Below are positions 26,028 through 34,951 of a stretch of 64,000 nucleotides of DNA, piece by piece. Source of the DNA: Tenacibaculum skagerrakense (GTDB lineage: Bacteria > Bacteroidota > Bacteroidia > Flavobacteriales > Flavobacteriaceae). The first letter of the stretch is position 1. The number at the start of each line of letters is the position of its first letter. Location of the stretch: positions 838,262 to 902,261 of the forward strand of contig NZ_SLXM01000001.1 in the NCBI RefSeq assembly GCF_004345825.1, given 5' to 3'. The notes under the pieces are model-generated. The model searched no databases. It saw only the letters and a list, made by a program, of their open reading frames with translations, and had not been told where the DNA came from. The position numbers and the translations under genes were made by a program.

Positions 26028-27512
26028 TTATTGAACAGCTTTTAGAGCATCAATGTTACCATATCCGAAACTAGAATTTCTATTCGGGTAGAATTCTCCA
26101 GCTCTTTTCATTTTGTCTAAAACCTGTGAACGTGACCATCCTGGATTTCTAGCCCAAACTAATGCCGCGATTCCAGCTGTAGTGGCAGTAGCAACAGAAG
26201 ATCCACCTACATAATTAGAAGCTCCATTATAGTAGCTTAAAACTGGAACAAAATTTCCAGAATTACGTTCCATTTCAATTGTGAAATCAATTTTAGAACC
26301 AGAATGACAATTACCACATCTAGTATATCTACCTTCTTTTAGACCAGTTACAGCAACAGTTTCATTCATGTTAGCAGGAAAGATAACACCATACCAATTT
26401 GTAACAGAAGTAGAAGTACCACCAGCAGCAATAATTAATTTTCCTCTGTTGTATGCGTATCTGATAGCATCTGCTACTCTTGAGCTACTAAAAGGAGAAC
26501 CAATAGACATTGAAACAATTTTAATATCACTTCTATTTCCAATAGCTGTTAAAGCTTCAGCTACACCTCTTTTTTCATGATAATCATCAATTAATACATT
26601 TTGAACAGCACGATAGGTAACTAGATTCGCATTATAAGCAACACCAACTGGTAAGTTGTCATTATTTCTTGGAGCAGTAGCCACAGAAGCCATACTTGTT
26701 CCATGTCCACATTTATCATTAACTCCGTCGTAATTGTTAGACCATGCCCACCAAGAATCTACATAAGTACCATATTTCTGTACAGTTCTTCCAGAAGAAT
26801 AACCATCATTAAAATATTGGTTCATCCATTTTTGATCAGGAGATAAACCTGAATCAATTACAGCAACTGTAATACCTCTACCAGTACTATAGTTCCAAGC
26901 AGAAGGGATGTTGTGAATGTCAAAGTTCCAAGGGACTCTAGCTCCAGGTGCGATAGTGCGATAATCAGAAGAAGAAAGAGTCCTAGAGCTATAACCACAT
27001 CCAAATCCTTCTCCAGATTTAGAAACACCATCTTGAGTTTCTAATTTATAGGTAGCTGGTTCTAAATAGCGAACTCTACTATCTTTTAATAAAGCTTCAA
27101 TTGTTTCTTTATTATCTACTTTAATATCTATGATATTTAAAGTTTGATCAACATATAATTCATCTTTTCCTTTTGTTGAATTATTTGTGTTCTCTATAGT
27201 TCTTACTAGTTTAATTATATCATCTTTAATTAAATCAGAGCTAGAATTTTTTTGAAATTCATCAGCTGAATTTCCATAACCAATAGTTAACATGTTATCA
27301 CCATGTTTAACAGCACTCCAAATAGTGTGAGCATCTGTATCCGTCCAAAAGAAATCGCCTTTTGTATCAATAGATTCTTGAATTTTGCTATTGATTTGAT
27401 CTTTCGTTAATAATTCAGTTTGCTGTTCAACGTTTTCTTGAGGAATATCATCGTTTTTAGAACAAGAGACAATAGCCATAGCCGCAGCTAAGCTGAGAAT
27501 TAGTTTTTTCAT
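26028..27512 (-). CDS. Subtilisin-family (S8) serine peptidase lipoprotein
   Basis: This protein has 494 residues from the ATG at 27512, chosen because it gives a lipoprotein signal (MKKLILSLAAAMAIVSC). An in-frame ATG 44 codons upstream would add a hydrophobic extension. The inhibitor-like prosegment covers about 20-170. The catalytic triad is visible: Asp in GITVAVIDSGLS, His in KCGHGTSMASV and Ser in YVGGSSVATATTAGIAAL. It probably matures in the periplasm or at the surface and degrades proteins. A run of Cys (RCGNCHSGSK) is unusual for the family. Confidence 0.88.
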   Translation of the reverse strand: MKKLILSLAAAMAIVSCSKNDDIPQENVEQQTELLTKDQINSKIQESIDTKGDFFWTDTDAHTIWSAVKHGDNMLTIGYGNSADEFQKNSSSDLIKDDIIKLVRTIENTNNSTKGKDELYVDQTLNIIDIKVDNKETIEALLKDSRVRYLEPATYKLETQDGVSKSGEGFGCGYSSRTLSSSDYRTIAPGARVPWNFDIHNIPSAWNYSTGRGITVAVIDSGLSPDQKWMNQYFNDGYSSGRTVQKYGTYVDSWWAWSNNYDGVNDKCGHGTSMASVATAPRNNDNLPVGVAYNANLVTYRAVQNVLIDDYHEKRGVAEALTAIGNRSDIKIVSMSIGSPFSSSRVADAIRYAYNRGKLIIAAGGTSTSVTNWYGVIFPANMNETVAVTGLKEGRYTRCGNCHSGSKIDFTIEMERNSGNFVPVLSYYNGASNYVGGSSVATATTAGIAALVWARNPGWSRSQVLDKMKRAGEFYPNRNSSFGYGNIDALKAVQ

Positions 27513-27697
27513 TTTTTGAAGGGTTTTTAAGTTTTGTGATAGCGAATATATTAAAAAATGAATTAAAAAATAAATAAATACATAATTATATGATGTTTTA
27601 ATTATCAAAATAACAATTAATCTATTAAAAAGTCTTAAAAACATTACTTTAAGCTATTGATTTTATTAAGGATTATTGTCTTTTAGTAAAGTGCATA

Positions 27698-27732
27698 AAA
27701 AAACCACATCTTTTTTAAAAATGTGGTTTTTT
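27698..27732 (-). terminator. Intrinsic terminator after the M28 gene
   Basis: The stem aaaccacat / atgtggttt is flanked by A and T runs. It can work in either direction; the minus-strand M28 gene ends 45 bases away. Confidence 0.7.
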
Positions 27733-27776
27733 AAATATGGTAAAAATAAGAATGCTTAAATTTTTGCTTTAAGCTT

Positions 27777-28754
27777 TTATTCGATAGTTACTCTTGTAGG
27801 AGTGTCCTTTCCGTTTATAATTGAAGTGGTACCTATAGCAACTGCCTTGATGGTTTCTGTTAACACATTAACATCTAATGTTTCGGCTTCATCGGTTACC
27901 TTATGATAATCAGGGTCAATGTCAATTGGCGTAGTAGAAAAGGTATGAGAAGGAACCCCTAAACGTGCCAAAGAAGCATTATCAGACCTGAAAAACAAAT
28001 TGTATTTTGGGTATGGATCTGGAAACAATTTATAACCTGTACCCTCAAGGTTTTTTTGAATGATTTTACCAAAATCAGATCTTTCAAAACCAGTTAACCA
28101 AGCTGTTTTGGGTCCTGTTTTCGGTTCTTTACCAATTAATTCCAAATTAATACCTGCTACAAATTTTGAGGCATCAATTCCTTTACCAAAATATTTAGAA
28201 CCTATAAGTCCCATTTCTTCTGCAGTGAAGCAAACAAATAAAATACTTCTTTCGTTATTGCCTTTTTTCTTAAAATATTCTGCTAATGCAATAACACCAG
28301 TAACTCCAGAAGCATCATCGTTAGCGCCATTATATATTCTATCGCCATCGCCATCTTTTTTCATTTCCAAATGATCATAATGAGCAGACACAATTACAAA
28401 CTCATCTTTTTTACTTTTTCCTTCTAAAACTCCCATAACATTAAACATTTTAATACCGTTATGCTCAAAGTTTTGTCTGTAGGAAGTATTGCTGTTGAAA
28501 TAGGTTAATCCAATTTTTTTAAACTCATTTTCAATATATTGAGCTGCTTTTTCTATTCCTGGAGTACCTGTTGCTCTTCCTTCCATTTCATCAGAAGCGA
28601 GCGTATATAAGTGTTTTTTTATTGTTGCCGGATTGAAAGTAATTTCTTCTGTAGTTTCTTTTAGTTTTTTTGACTCTTGAGCATTTGCTTTTGTGTATTC
28701 TTTACAAGAGAAAAGAATCATTAGTGCCGATATGAATATACTTGCTTTTTTCAT
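27777..28754 (-). CDS. M28-family zinc aminopeptidase, secreted
   Basis: This 325-residue protein has a lipobox-like signal (ILFSC, Cys 17). The peptidase core begins LASDEMEGRATGTPG. Zinc ligands are seen in VSAHYDHLE and YNGANDDASGVTG, then CFTAEEMGLIGSKYF with the catalytic Glu, and a late HTFSTTPIDIDPDYHK. The protein should cleave peptides or N-terminal residues at the cell envelope. It is divergent from kdsA. Confidence 0.9.
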   Translation of the reverse strand: MKKASIFISALMILFSCKEYTKANAQESKKLKETTEEITFNPATIKKHLYTLASDEMEGRATGTPGIEKAAQYIENEFKKIGLTYFNSNTSYRQNFEHNGIKMFNVMGVLEGKSKKDEFVIVSAHYDHLEMKKDGDGDRIYNGANDDASGVTGVIALAEYFKKKGNNERSILFVCFTAEEMGLIGSKYFGKGIDASKFVAGINLELIGKEPKTGPKTAWLTGFERSDFGKIIQKNLEGTGYKLFPDPYPKYNLFFRSDNASLARLGVPSHTFSTTPIDIDPDYHKVTDEAETLDVNVLTETIKAVAIGTTSIINGKDTPTRVTIE

Positions 28755-28795
28755 TTATGAACTGTTTAAATTTAGCCTTAGATAATATTATTTCG

Positions 28796-28803
28796 TAGTT
28801 TTG
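28796..28803 (+). promoter_or_regulatory. kdsA -7 promoter box
   Basis: TAGTTTTG matches TAnnTTTG. It overlaps the TTG at 28801 that could otherwise be taken as a start, so the real start is the ATG at 28819, with a leader of only about 10 bases. Confidence 0.55.
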
Positions 28804-28818
28804 CGTAAAAATTTACCG

Positions 28819-29637
28819 ATGAATTTATCAAATATTCCGAACATAAAACATACAAATTCTAATAACTTTTTTTTATTAGCTGGTCCTTGTGCAATTGAAG
28901 GAGAAGATATGGCAATGCGAATAGCTGAAAAAGTACTTCAAATTACAAATAAATTAGAGATTCCTTTTATTTTTAAAGGGAGTTTTAAAAAGGCTAATAG
29001 AAGTAGAATAGACAGTTTTACAGGAATAGGTGATGAGAAAGCGTTAGAAATTTTAGCTAAAGTATCTGAAAGTTTTAAGGTTCCAACCATTACCGATATC
29101 CATGAAATAAGCGATGCTGCTTTAGCTGCAAAATATGTAGATGTACTTCAAATTCCTGCTTTTTTGGTTCGTCAGACCGATTTAGTGGTTGCAGCTGCAA
29201 AAACTGGGAAAGTAGTGAATCTAAAAAAGGGTCAGTTTATGAGTCCAGAAGCTATGAAGCATGCAGTACAAAAAGTGAAAGATTCTGGAAATGACAATGT
29301 TTGGATAACAGACAGAGGAACGATGTTTGGTTATCAAGATATGATTGTTGATTTTAGAGGTATACCTACAATGAGAAGTTATGCTCCAACAGTTTTGGAT
29401 GTTACACACTCATTACAACAACCAAATCAAAGCTCTGGAGTTACTGGAGGTAGACCTGATATGATTGAAACAATAGCAAGAGCAGGAGTAGTAAATAATA
29501 TTGACGGATTATTTATGGAAACTCATTTTGATCCTGCTAACGCAAAATCTGATGGTGCCAATATGTTGCATTTAGACTATTTAGAAAAATTACTTACCAA
29601 TTTAGTAGCTATTAGAAAAGTAGTTAACGGCTTATAA
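28819..29637 (+). CDS. kdsA: 3-deoxy-D-manno-octulosonate 8-phosphate synthase
   Basis: This 272-residue enzyme condenses phosphoenolpyruvate with arabinose 5-phosphate, for the Kdo part of lipopolysaccharide. Motifs: FFLLAGPCAIEGEDMA, FKGSFKKANRSRIDSF, AFLVRQTDLVVAAAKTG, ITDRGTMFGYQDMIVDF, THSLQQPNQSSGVTGG and METHFDPANAKSDGANM. The Asn within AGPCAIEG-to-FKKANRS and the Cys in AGPC help judge metal use, but I make no call. The stop overlaps the next start by one base (TAATG). Confidence 0.95.
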   Translation: MNLSNIPNIKHTNSNNFFLLAGPCAIEGEDMAMRIAEKVLQITNKLEIPFIFKGSFKKANRSRIDSFTGIGDEKALEILAKVSESFKVPTITDIHEISDAALAAKYVDVLQIPAFLVRQTDLVVAAAKTGKVVNLKKGQFMSPEAMKHAVQKVKDSGNDNVWITDRGTMFGYQDMIVDFRGIPTMRSYAPTVLDVTHSLQQPNQSSGVTGGRPDMIETIARAGVVNNIDGLFMETHFDPANAKSDGANMLHLDYLEKLLTNLVAIRKVVNGL

Positions 29638-30203
29638 TGGCTTTTGATTTTCTGATAACTTCCACAAAAGAACTATCTGTATTAGCAAAGGCTAAAAAAT
29701 TAACTACTTGGTTAGAAGTGGTTAATTACGTAAAATCTTTGCCTTATGGAAGAAATACCAATAGAACAGATGTATCATTAGTATTAAAAGAAGAAAAAGG
29801 GAGTTGTAGTTCTAAACATGCTTTTTTAAAATCATTAGCTATTGAAAATTCAAAGAAAGAAGTCGAGTTAATTTTGGCTATCTATAAAATGAATGCTAAT
29901 AATACTAGTATAGGTACTACAATAAGTAAAAAAAATTTAGAATATATTCCTGAGGCACATTGTTATCTAAAAGTTTTGGGAAACAGCCTAGATATTACTT
30001 CCGAATCATCAAATTTTAATAACATAAAAGAAGCTATACTTTCCGAAGAAATAATTTTACCAAATCAAGTTTCTGAGTTTAAAGTAAATTACCATCAAGA
30101 GTTTATAAAAAAATGGATTAAAGAGGAACAAATCAATTTTTCCTTTGATAAAATATGGAAAATAAGAGAAGAGTGCATAAGGTATCTTTCTCAAAATAGT
30201 TGA
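29637..30203 (+). CDS. Transglutaminase-like protein of unknown role, coupled to kdsA
   Basis: This 188-residue soluble protein carries EEKGSCSSKHAFLKSLA (candidate nucleophile Cys at about 60), PEAHCYLKVLG (candidate His) and SLDIT (candidate Asp). The order Cys-His-Asp and the short spacing suggest a compact transglutaminase-like fold. I recognise no named family. Coupling to kdsA (overlap TAATG) may be positional only. Two clear transglutaminase-like proteins lie 1.2 and 2.3 kb downstream. Confidence 0.55.
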   Translation: MAFDFLITSTKELSVLAKAKKLTTWLEVVNYVKSLPYGRNTNRTDVSLVLKEEKGSCSSKHAFLKSLAIENSKKEVELILAIYKMNANNTSIGTTISKKNLEYIPEAHCYLKVLGNSLDITSESSNFNNIKEAILSEEIILPNQVSEFKVNYHQEFIKKWIKEEQINFSFDKIWKIREECIRYLSQNS

Positions 30204-30313
30204 TTTTTTGGGTGTTATTTTACTATTGTACTTATAAAATTAAAATTCATCCATCTATACTTTTACATCTTCTCATCGATTAAAAAATGTCTAATCAATT
30301 TAGTTGAATAAAT

Positions 30314-30402
30314 TCCCCATCGATTAGTTACATAATAACTATGATTTTTGGAGAAGTACCGTATTGGGGATATTTATATATTGGTGCTTCTCCTTTCTTT
30401 TT
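30314..30402 (+). other. Structured RNA-like hairpin with possible pseudoknot
   Basis: ggagaagtacc (30350-30360) pairs with ggtgcttctcc (30383-30393) and is followed by a T-rich tail, so it can end transcription from the kdsA operon 150 bases upstream. Its 22-base loop holds tgggga, which can pair with tcccca near 30314. The 200-base gap holds no open frame. Confidence 0.4.
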
Positions 30403-30405
30403 TAT

Positions 30406-31284
30406 TCATTTAAATCGGATAAAAACAGGTTTATCAAAATAATAACTTGGAGTGTACACAGGTTCATTTTCAGCAAAACGATACCAAGGAGAAATGTCTA
30501 TATCTTCAAAATTCTTTAATAAGCAAACGTTTTGAGCAGGAGTATTTCCTTGAACAAGTAAGTACATTTTTTCTCCTTTGTCATTCATTATTTCATCAGC
30601 TATGATTTCTATATGCCCTGGAAATCCTGGTTGAATTAACATATCTCCAATTTTTAAATCTTTAATTTTAACCTTAGGAAGTTCTGCATGAAGAGAAGCT
30701 GTACCAGCGTAAGTAAAAATTAAATTCAGGTAATTATAGAAGTTGCTTTTAGAATAATTTGCGTTAGTGGTTTTAAGAAATTTTACTTTGCTTCCATTAA
30801 TTTTAGGTCTGTAACCTTCTGCATATTGCTTCCAAGAACAATAATGGCCAGAAGTAAATTTAAATCCGATTTTATGTTGCAGATTTTTATTCCATAAATA
30901 TTCAGCTCTAATTCTCATTAACGCATCGGCACACTGTTGTAATCCATTTTTTGGAACAGGTATTTCTAAAATAGCATCATGCCAATGTTGTGCGAAATAC
31001 TCAGAACCATCAAAATTGATAATAGGAGTTCCGTATTTTTTTAACTTATAATTTCTTAGGTACTCTTCAAAAGAACCTTGTGGATAAGTAACTCTTTTAA
31101 AGCCTTCAGGAACCCTAACTCTTGTACTAATTGAATCACCAGATTCGTTAATATAACTAGGTTTGGAAATAGTGTTTTTAACAATGCCTTTTAAATGATT
31201 TGTGATTTGTTTTCCTTTAGAATTAGTTCTAATTAAAAAAAAGACACTTAGTATACTTGCAATTAAAATGATACTTTTTCTCAT
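30406..31284 (-). CDS. DUF4846 protein
   Basis: This 292-residue protein has an N-terminal hydrophobic signal or anchor. DUF4846 signatures are RVPEGFKRVTYPQGSFEEYLR, then QCADALMRIRAEYLW, FTSGHYCSWKQYAEGYRP, LHAELPKVKIKDLKIGDML and PGFPGHIEIIADE. The His/Cys pattern and GHIEI segment hint at a papain-like (NlpC/CHAP-like) fold, but catalysis is not established. Monocistronic; likely envelope-located. Confidence 0.82.
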   Translation of the reverse strand: MRKSIILIASILSVFFLIRTNSKGKQITNHLKGIVKNTISKPSYINESGDSISTRVRVPEGFKRVTYPQGSFEEYLRNYKLKKYGTPIINFDGSEYFAQHWHDAILEIPVPKNGLQQCADALMRIRAEYLWNKNLQHKIGFKFTSGHYCSWKQYAEGYRPKINGSKVKFLKTTNANYSKSNFYNYLNLIFTYAGTASLHAELPKVKIKDLKIGDMLIQPGFPGHIEIIADEIMNDKGEKMYLLVQGNTPAQNVCLLKNFEDIDISPWYRFAENEPVYTPSYYFDKPVFIRFK

Positions 31285-31393
31285 AGCCTAAATTTATAAT
31301 TATATTTATAACAATTTGAAAAGCACATTTATTATGCCGTTTTATATATAGGCACGATTTTTGGTTTTTTGATAGCAGTTTTAAAATAACAGT

Positions 31394-32344
31394 ATGAGAG
31401 TTTTAATTTTTACACTTTTCTTGTCATTTATAGGGTTTGCACAAGATTTTTCTGAAATCAATTTAAAAATAAAGGCATATCCAAAATCGTTAACTGCGGA
31501 GCAATTAGCCAAAAAGATTAGTAAAGATTTTTCTAATAAAGAAACCCAAACAAAAGCAGTTTATAGTTGGTTAACGGCTAATATTCGTTATGATTTGGAG
31601 GAGTTTTACAATCCAAATCGAGCAACAAAAGTAAGTTTTCAATACCAAACCTTGGAGGAACGTGATAGAAAATTAAAAGCTATTAAAGATGAAATTGTAC
31701 ATGAAACAATGACTTCTAGAAAAGCTGTTTGCGAGGGATATGCACAAACATTTTCAAAAGTGTGTACACTTTTACATATTGAAAACGAAGTAATTGAAGG
31801 GTATGTTAGGGCTTCATCAAATAGAATTGGAAGACCTCTTGAAGGACCGAATCATTCATGGAATGCGGTAAAGCTAAATGGAAAATGGATTTATGTAGAT
31901 GCAACTTGGGGAGCAGGATCAGAGAATAACGGAAGATGGATACGAAAGTTCAATTCGTACTATTATAATATCCCTAAAGACAAGTATTTTAAAACACATT
32001 TACCTGAAAAATCAATTTGGAGGCTTAGAGTAGGAAGAATGGAAAAAGAAGAATATTATAATCAGCCTATATATAGTCATGAGTTTTTAAAATCTGATAT
32101 AAAGTTAGTTACACCAACTTCAGGAATTTTATCTAAAAAGAGTAACGGAAGTGTACAAATGGAATTAAAAAATGCTACTGATAAAGAAATATTAGTCGGA
32201 TTTTTAGGATCAACAATGGCTGTAAAACCTAGCATTGAAATTAAAGGGAATACCACAAAAGTTACAATAATTCCTCCAAATGGAGCGAAGGCACTTTTTC
32301 TTTTAATTGATAGGGAAGTGGCTATCGAATTTTTAGTGCAATAG
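31394..32344 (+). CDS. Secreted transglutaminase-like protein
   Basis: This 316-residue protein has a signal peptide (cut near GFAQDF). The transglutaminase-like core has TKAVYSWLTANIRYD, the nucleophile region SRKAVCEGYAQTFSKVC, then NHSWNAVKLNGKW (His) and IYVDATWGAGSE (Asp). The triad Cys-His-Asp is complete. A beta-rich C-terminal domain follows from about 220. The 32477 gene is a diverged paralogue. Role in the envelope unknown; it may cut or cross-link peptides. Confidence 0.82.
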   Translation: MRVLIFTLFLSFIGFAQDFSEINLKIKAYPKSLTAEQLAKKISKDFSNKETQTKAVYSWLTANIRYDLEEFYNPNRATKVSFQYQTLEERDRKLKAIKDEIVHETMTSRKAVCEGYAQTFSKVCTLLHIENEVIEGYVRASSNRIGRPLEGPNHSWNAVKLNGKWIYVDATWGAGSENNGRWIRKFNSYYYNIPKDKYFKTHLPEKSIWRLRVGRMEKEEYYNQPIYSHEFLKSDIKLVTPTSGILSKKSNGSVQMELKNATDKEILVGFLGSTMAVKPSIEIKGNTTKVTIIPPNGAKALFLLIDREVAIEFLVQ

Positions 32345-32476
32345 AACTGTAATCTGCTGAAAGTGTTAGTTTTGATTGCGTTTATAAATTTCTAATGTAG
32401 ATTTCTGAATTTACTTGAAAAAGTTATTTTCTGCATGTTTTTAATTTTTATTTTTTAAATTAATGAAAAATTAGAG

Positions 32477-33424
32477 ATGAAAAGAATTATTTACTTACTG
32501 ATTTCCTTACATTTTTTTATAGCTCAAGCCCAAAGTAATTTTCTAATAAAAAACAAAGTTAGAGGTTACAAAAATGTTGGTACTTCTTATGAACTATTTC
32601 AAAAGATAGATAAAGATTTTACCACTAAAATTAGTAAAATAAAAGCAGTTTATGCTTGGATAACATTGCATATAAAATATCAAGTTTCTGATAGTAAGTT
32701 TATTCATGAGCCAGAACAAATTCTGTATTTTAATGAAGAGGATTTAGCTAGAAAATTAAAAGCAAAAAATGACAGGTTAGTTGAAAAAGCAATTTCTGAA
32801 AAATCTGGAGTTTGTGAACACATGGCTTTAGTATTTAACAAACTCTGTGATTATTTTGGTGTTGAAAATGAGTTAATAAAAGGATATGTAAGAAATACTC
32901 CAGAAGAAATAGGTGTGCGTCCAAAGTTTAAAAATCATATTTGGAATGTTGTTAAATTAGATGGGATATGGATGTTGATAGATGCAACTTACGGGATAGA
33001 TTATGATAGGAATTTAGATAGACCCGAATGTGATTTTAGTTATTTTGATATTCCTAAAAATCAAATGAGATTAACACATTATCCTAGCAAAAAGAAATGG
33101 ATAGATTTTTTAGAACAGCAGTCTATTAATAAGTTTAGTGCTTTACCGATGTTTTGGGAAGTGTTTATAAAAGCTAAAGCTACGTTAATTAATCCCAGTA
33201 ATGGAAAATTGGAATCAGGAGCAGCAAAGAAATTTATAACGTTTAGAAACCTTAATGAGAATTTAAAAATAACCTATAAGTTTAACGATGATTTGTATGC
33301 AAGAAAACCTATTGTTAAAAGGTCTGGTGATTTTACGAATGTAATTATAGACTCAACTAAAAAGGGAATTCTAACCTTATATTTTAATAATACTTCAGCT
33401 TTAGCCTTTAAAGTAATAGATTAA
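32477..33424 (+). CDS. Secreted transglutaminase-like protein, paralogue
   Basis: This 315-residue protein has a signal peptide (FIAQAQS). It shows the same layout as the previous gene: KIKAVYAWITLHIKYQ, EKSGVCEHMALVFNKLC, NHIWNVVKLDGIW and MLIDATYGIDYD, so Cys-His-Asp are kept. The 132-base gap between the two genes holds no open frame. Tandem duplication is likely. Confidence 0.82.
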   Translation: MKRIIYLLISLHFFIAQAQSNFLIKNKVRGYKNVGTSYELFQKIDKDFTTKISKIKAVYAWITLHIKYQVSDSKFIHEPEQILYFNEEDLARKLKAKNDRLVEKAISEKSGVCEHMALVFNKLCDYFGVENELIKGYVRNTPEEIGVRPKFKNHIWNVVKLDGIWMLIDATYGIDYDRNLDRPECDFSYFDIPKNQMRLTHYPSKKKWIDFLEQQSINKFSALPMFWEVFIKAKATLINPSNGKLESGAAKKFITFRNLNENLKITYKFNDDLYARKPIVKRSGDFTNVIIDSTKKGILTLYFNNTSALAFKVID

Positions 33425-33426
33425 AG

Positions 33427-33795
33427 TTATTTTTTTCCATATCCATTTAACTCATTTTTATAAGCTTCTGAAAGAATATATACTAGGATGTCGCTATCAA
33501 TATCCTCTACAGAAAAATAGCGTAACGATTTTACCACTTTCCTGCCTTCAGAGAGTACCTTATCATTATATTTTTCAAAAGCATGGTTGCAATAAAACCC
33601 AACATCTACATATTGTTTCTTTTTGGACGGATTCAAATAACAAAAAGGTTTTCCGTTTAATATGTAAAAAGGTATTTTCCACTTAAACTGTAAATCAACA
33701 TCAGGAAAATTCTGTTCAATTAGTACTTGAAGATGTAATAAAATTGATTTAAAAGGTTCTTCTTGACGAAGAATATAGTCTTCTGCTGGTTTCAT
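33427..33795 (-). CDS. DUF1801 protein
   Basis: This is a 122-residue soluble protein with the pattern EEPFKSILLHLQVLIEQNFP, QFKWKIPFYILNGKPFCYL and VDVGFYCNHAFEK, typical of the DUF1801 (YdhG-like) family. Function unknown. It is convergent with the transglutaminase gene, 2 bases between stops. Confidence 0.8.
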   Translation of the reverse strand: MKPAEDYILRQEEPFKSILLHLQVLIEQNFPDVDLQFKWKIPFYILNGKPFCYLNPSKKKQYVDVGFYCNHAFEKYNDKVLSEGRKVVKSLRYFSVEDIDSDILVYILSEAYKNELNGYGKK

Positions 33796-33885
33796 AGAGG
33801 ATAAATATAGTATACATATGAATTCTTTTTATAAAATATTAAAAATTAACAGAAATTTATTAGGAGCTTATCATTAATTTATTTT

Positions 33886-33902
33886 ACTTTGTTTTTCAAA
33901 GT
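33886..33902 (+). promoter_or_regulatory. Operator copy 1, ACTTTG-N5-CAAAGT
   Basis: The palindrome actttgtttttcaaagt lies 8 bases before the ATG of the membrane-protein gene and would overlap the promoter -7 region. A second copy precedes creD. The wHTH protein encoded between them is the natural candidate binder. Confidence 0.6.
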
Positions 33903-33910
33903 ACTTTAAT

Positions 33911-34522
33911 ATGAGTTCAGAAGATTATTTAAAAGATATATCAGAAATTAAAAACCTAATGAATAAATCTACTAGGTTTATATCATTAAGTGGATTGTCG
34001 GGAGTACTGGCAGGTACTTTTGCATTAATAGGAGCGGCGTATGCGTATTGGTTAGTTACTAGTAGCAAAAGAGGCTACTTAATTTTAGATGGTAAAATAT
34101 TTAATTTAGTTCTAATTGACTTAATACTGGTATTTATTTTAAGTGTTGGAACAGCAATCTACCTAACAACATTAAAAGCAAGGAAAAACAATGAAAGAAT
34201 ATGGGACGCAACCACAAAAAGATTACTAAGTAGTTTTTTAGTTCCTTTAATTGCAGGAGGAATTTACACTTTAATCATTTTAAAACAACAACGTTACGGA
34301 CAAACAGGAGCCTTAATGTTACTTTTTTATGGACTAGCTTTAGTCAATGCTTCAAAATATACTTTAGGTTACGTAAAATATTTAGGATATACAGAAATAA
34401 TTTTAGGACTTTTGTGCGCGGTTTATCCAGGTTTTGGTTTTTGGTTTTGGGTGATTGGTTTTGGCGTGATGCACATAGTTTACGGTATATTAATGTACTT
34501 TAAATACGAAAGAATAGGTTAG
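33911..34522 (+). CDS. Multi-pass membrane protein of the wHTH/creD cluster
   Basis: This 203-residue protein has about six hydrophobic segments (for example LSGVLAGTFALIGAAYAYWL, LVLIDLILVFILSVGTAIYL, SFLVPLIAGGIYTLII, GLLCAVYPGFGFWFWVIG). No known motif. It precedes the wHTH gene by 8 bases, a pairing I associate with CreD clusters in Bacteroidota. Possibly the membrane partner that senses a signal; this is inference. Confidence 0.65.
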   Translation: MSSEDYLKDISEIKNLMNKSTRFISLSGLSGVLAGTFALIGAAYAYWLVTSSKRGYLILDGKIFNLVLIDLILVFILSVGTAIYLTTLKARKNNERIWDATTKRLLSSFLVPLIAGGIYTLIILKQQRYGQTGALMLLFYGLALVNASKYTLGYVKYLGYTEIILGLLCAVYPGFGFWFWVIGFGVMHIVYGILMYFKYERIG

Positions 34523-34530
34523 AAATAGGT

Positions 34531-34827
34531 TTGAAAAATATTCTGAATAACATAAATAAAGCGTTTGATCATAGAATCAGATTAGGCATTATGTCTATTT
34601 TGGTAGTAAATGAGTACGCCGATTTTACAACGTTAAAAGAATTGTTAGGGGTAACAGATGGAAATTTGGCTAGCCATTCGAAAGCACTAGAAAAAGTAGG
34701 TTTTATTACAGTAGAAAAACAGTTTATTGGAAGAAAGCCAAACACAAAATATGTAGCAACAAAATTAGGAAAAGAGGAATTTAAAAAGCATGTAGAAGCA
34801 TTGGAAAGATTGATAAAAGGAGAGTAA
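34531..34827 (+). CDS. Winged-helix transcriptional regulator
   Basis: This is a 98-residue DNA-binding protein of the HTH_34/MarR-ArsR-like type: FDHRIRLGIMSILVV, DFTTLKELLGVTDGNLASH (recognition helix), SKALEKVGFITVEKQF and RKPNTKYVATKLGKEEF. The start is TTG at 34531; the next Met is 20 codons in and would cut helix 1. Operator-like palindromes lie before the operon and directly after this gene, which suggests autoregulation and control of creD. Confidence 0.82.
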   Translation: MKNILNNINKAFDHRIRLGIMSILVVNEYADFTTLKELLGVTDGNLASHSKALEKVGFITVEKQFIGRKPNTKYVATKLGKEEFKKHVEALERLIKGE

Positions 34828-34843
34828 AATTTTTTTAAAAATA

Positions 34844-34862
34844 AACTTTGAATTTCAAAGTT
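34844..34862 (+). promoter_or_regulatory. Operator copy 2, ACTTTG-N5-CAAAGT before creD
   Basis: aactttgaatttcaaagtt is a perfect 19-bp palindrome around a central T. It shares ACTTTG-N5-CAAAGT with copy 1 at 33886. Confidence 0.62.
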
Positions 34863-34889
34863 CTTTTAAAAAGGGAAAATTGCTAAAAT

Positions 34890-34916
34890 CCGCCTAACCG
34901 ATAATAGGTTAGGTGG
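34890..34916 (+). repeat. Inverted repeat in the creD leader
   Basis: ccgcctaacc and ggttaggtgg can pair (one wobble) across 7 bases. No T run follows, so it is not a typical terminator; it may be a second operator or a leader hairpin. Confidence 0.4.
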
Positions 34917-34951
34917 TTCTAAAAGAATACTAATTTATAAATACTAATAAA

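Noticed and set aside
27513..27644. Longer S8 protease from the ATG at 27644
   Set aside because: The added 44 residues are hydrophobic leader-like text before a perfectly good lipoprotein signal.
28801..28818. TTG start for kdsA at 28801
   Set aside because: This TTG is the last part of a TAGTTTTG promoter box; the ATG at 28819 gives the normal KdsA N-terminus.
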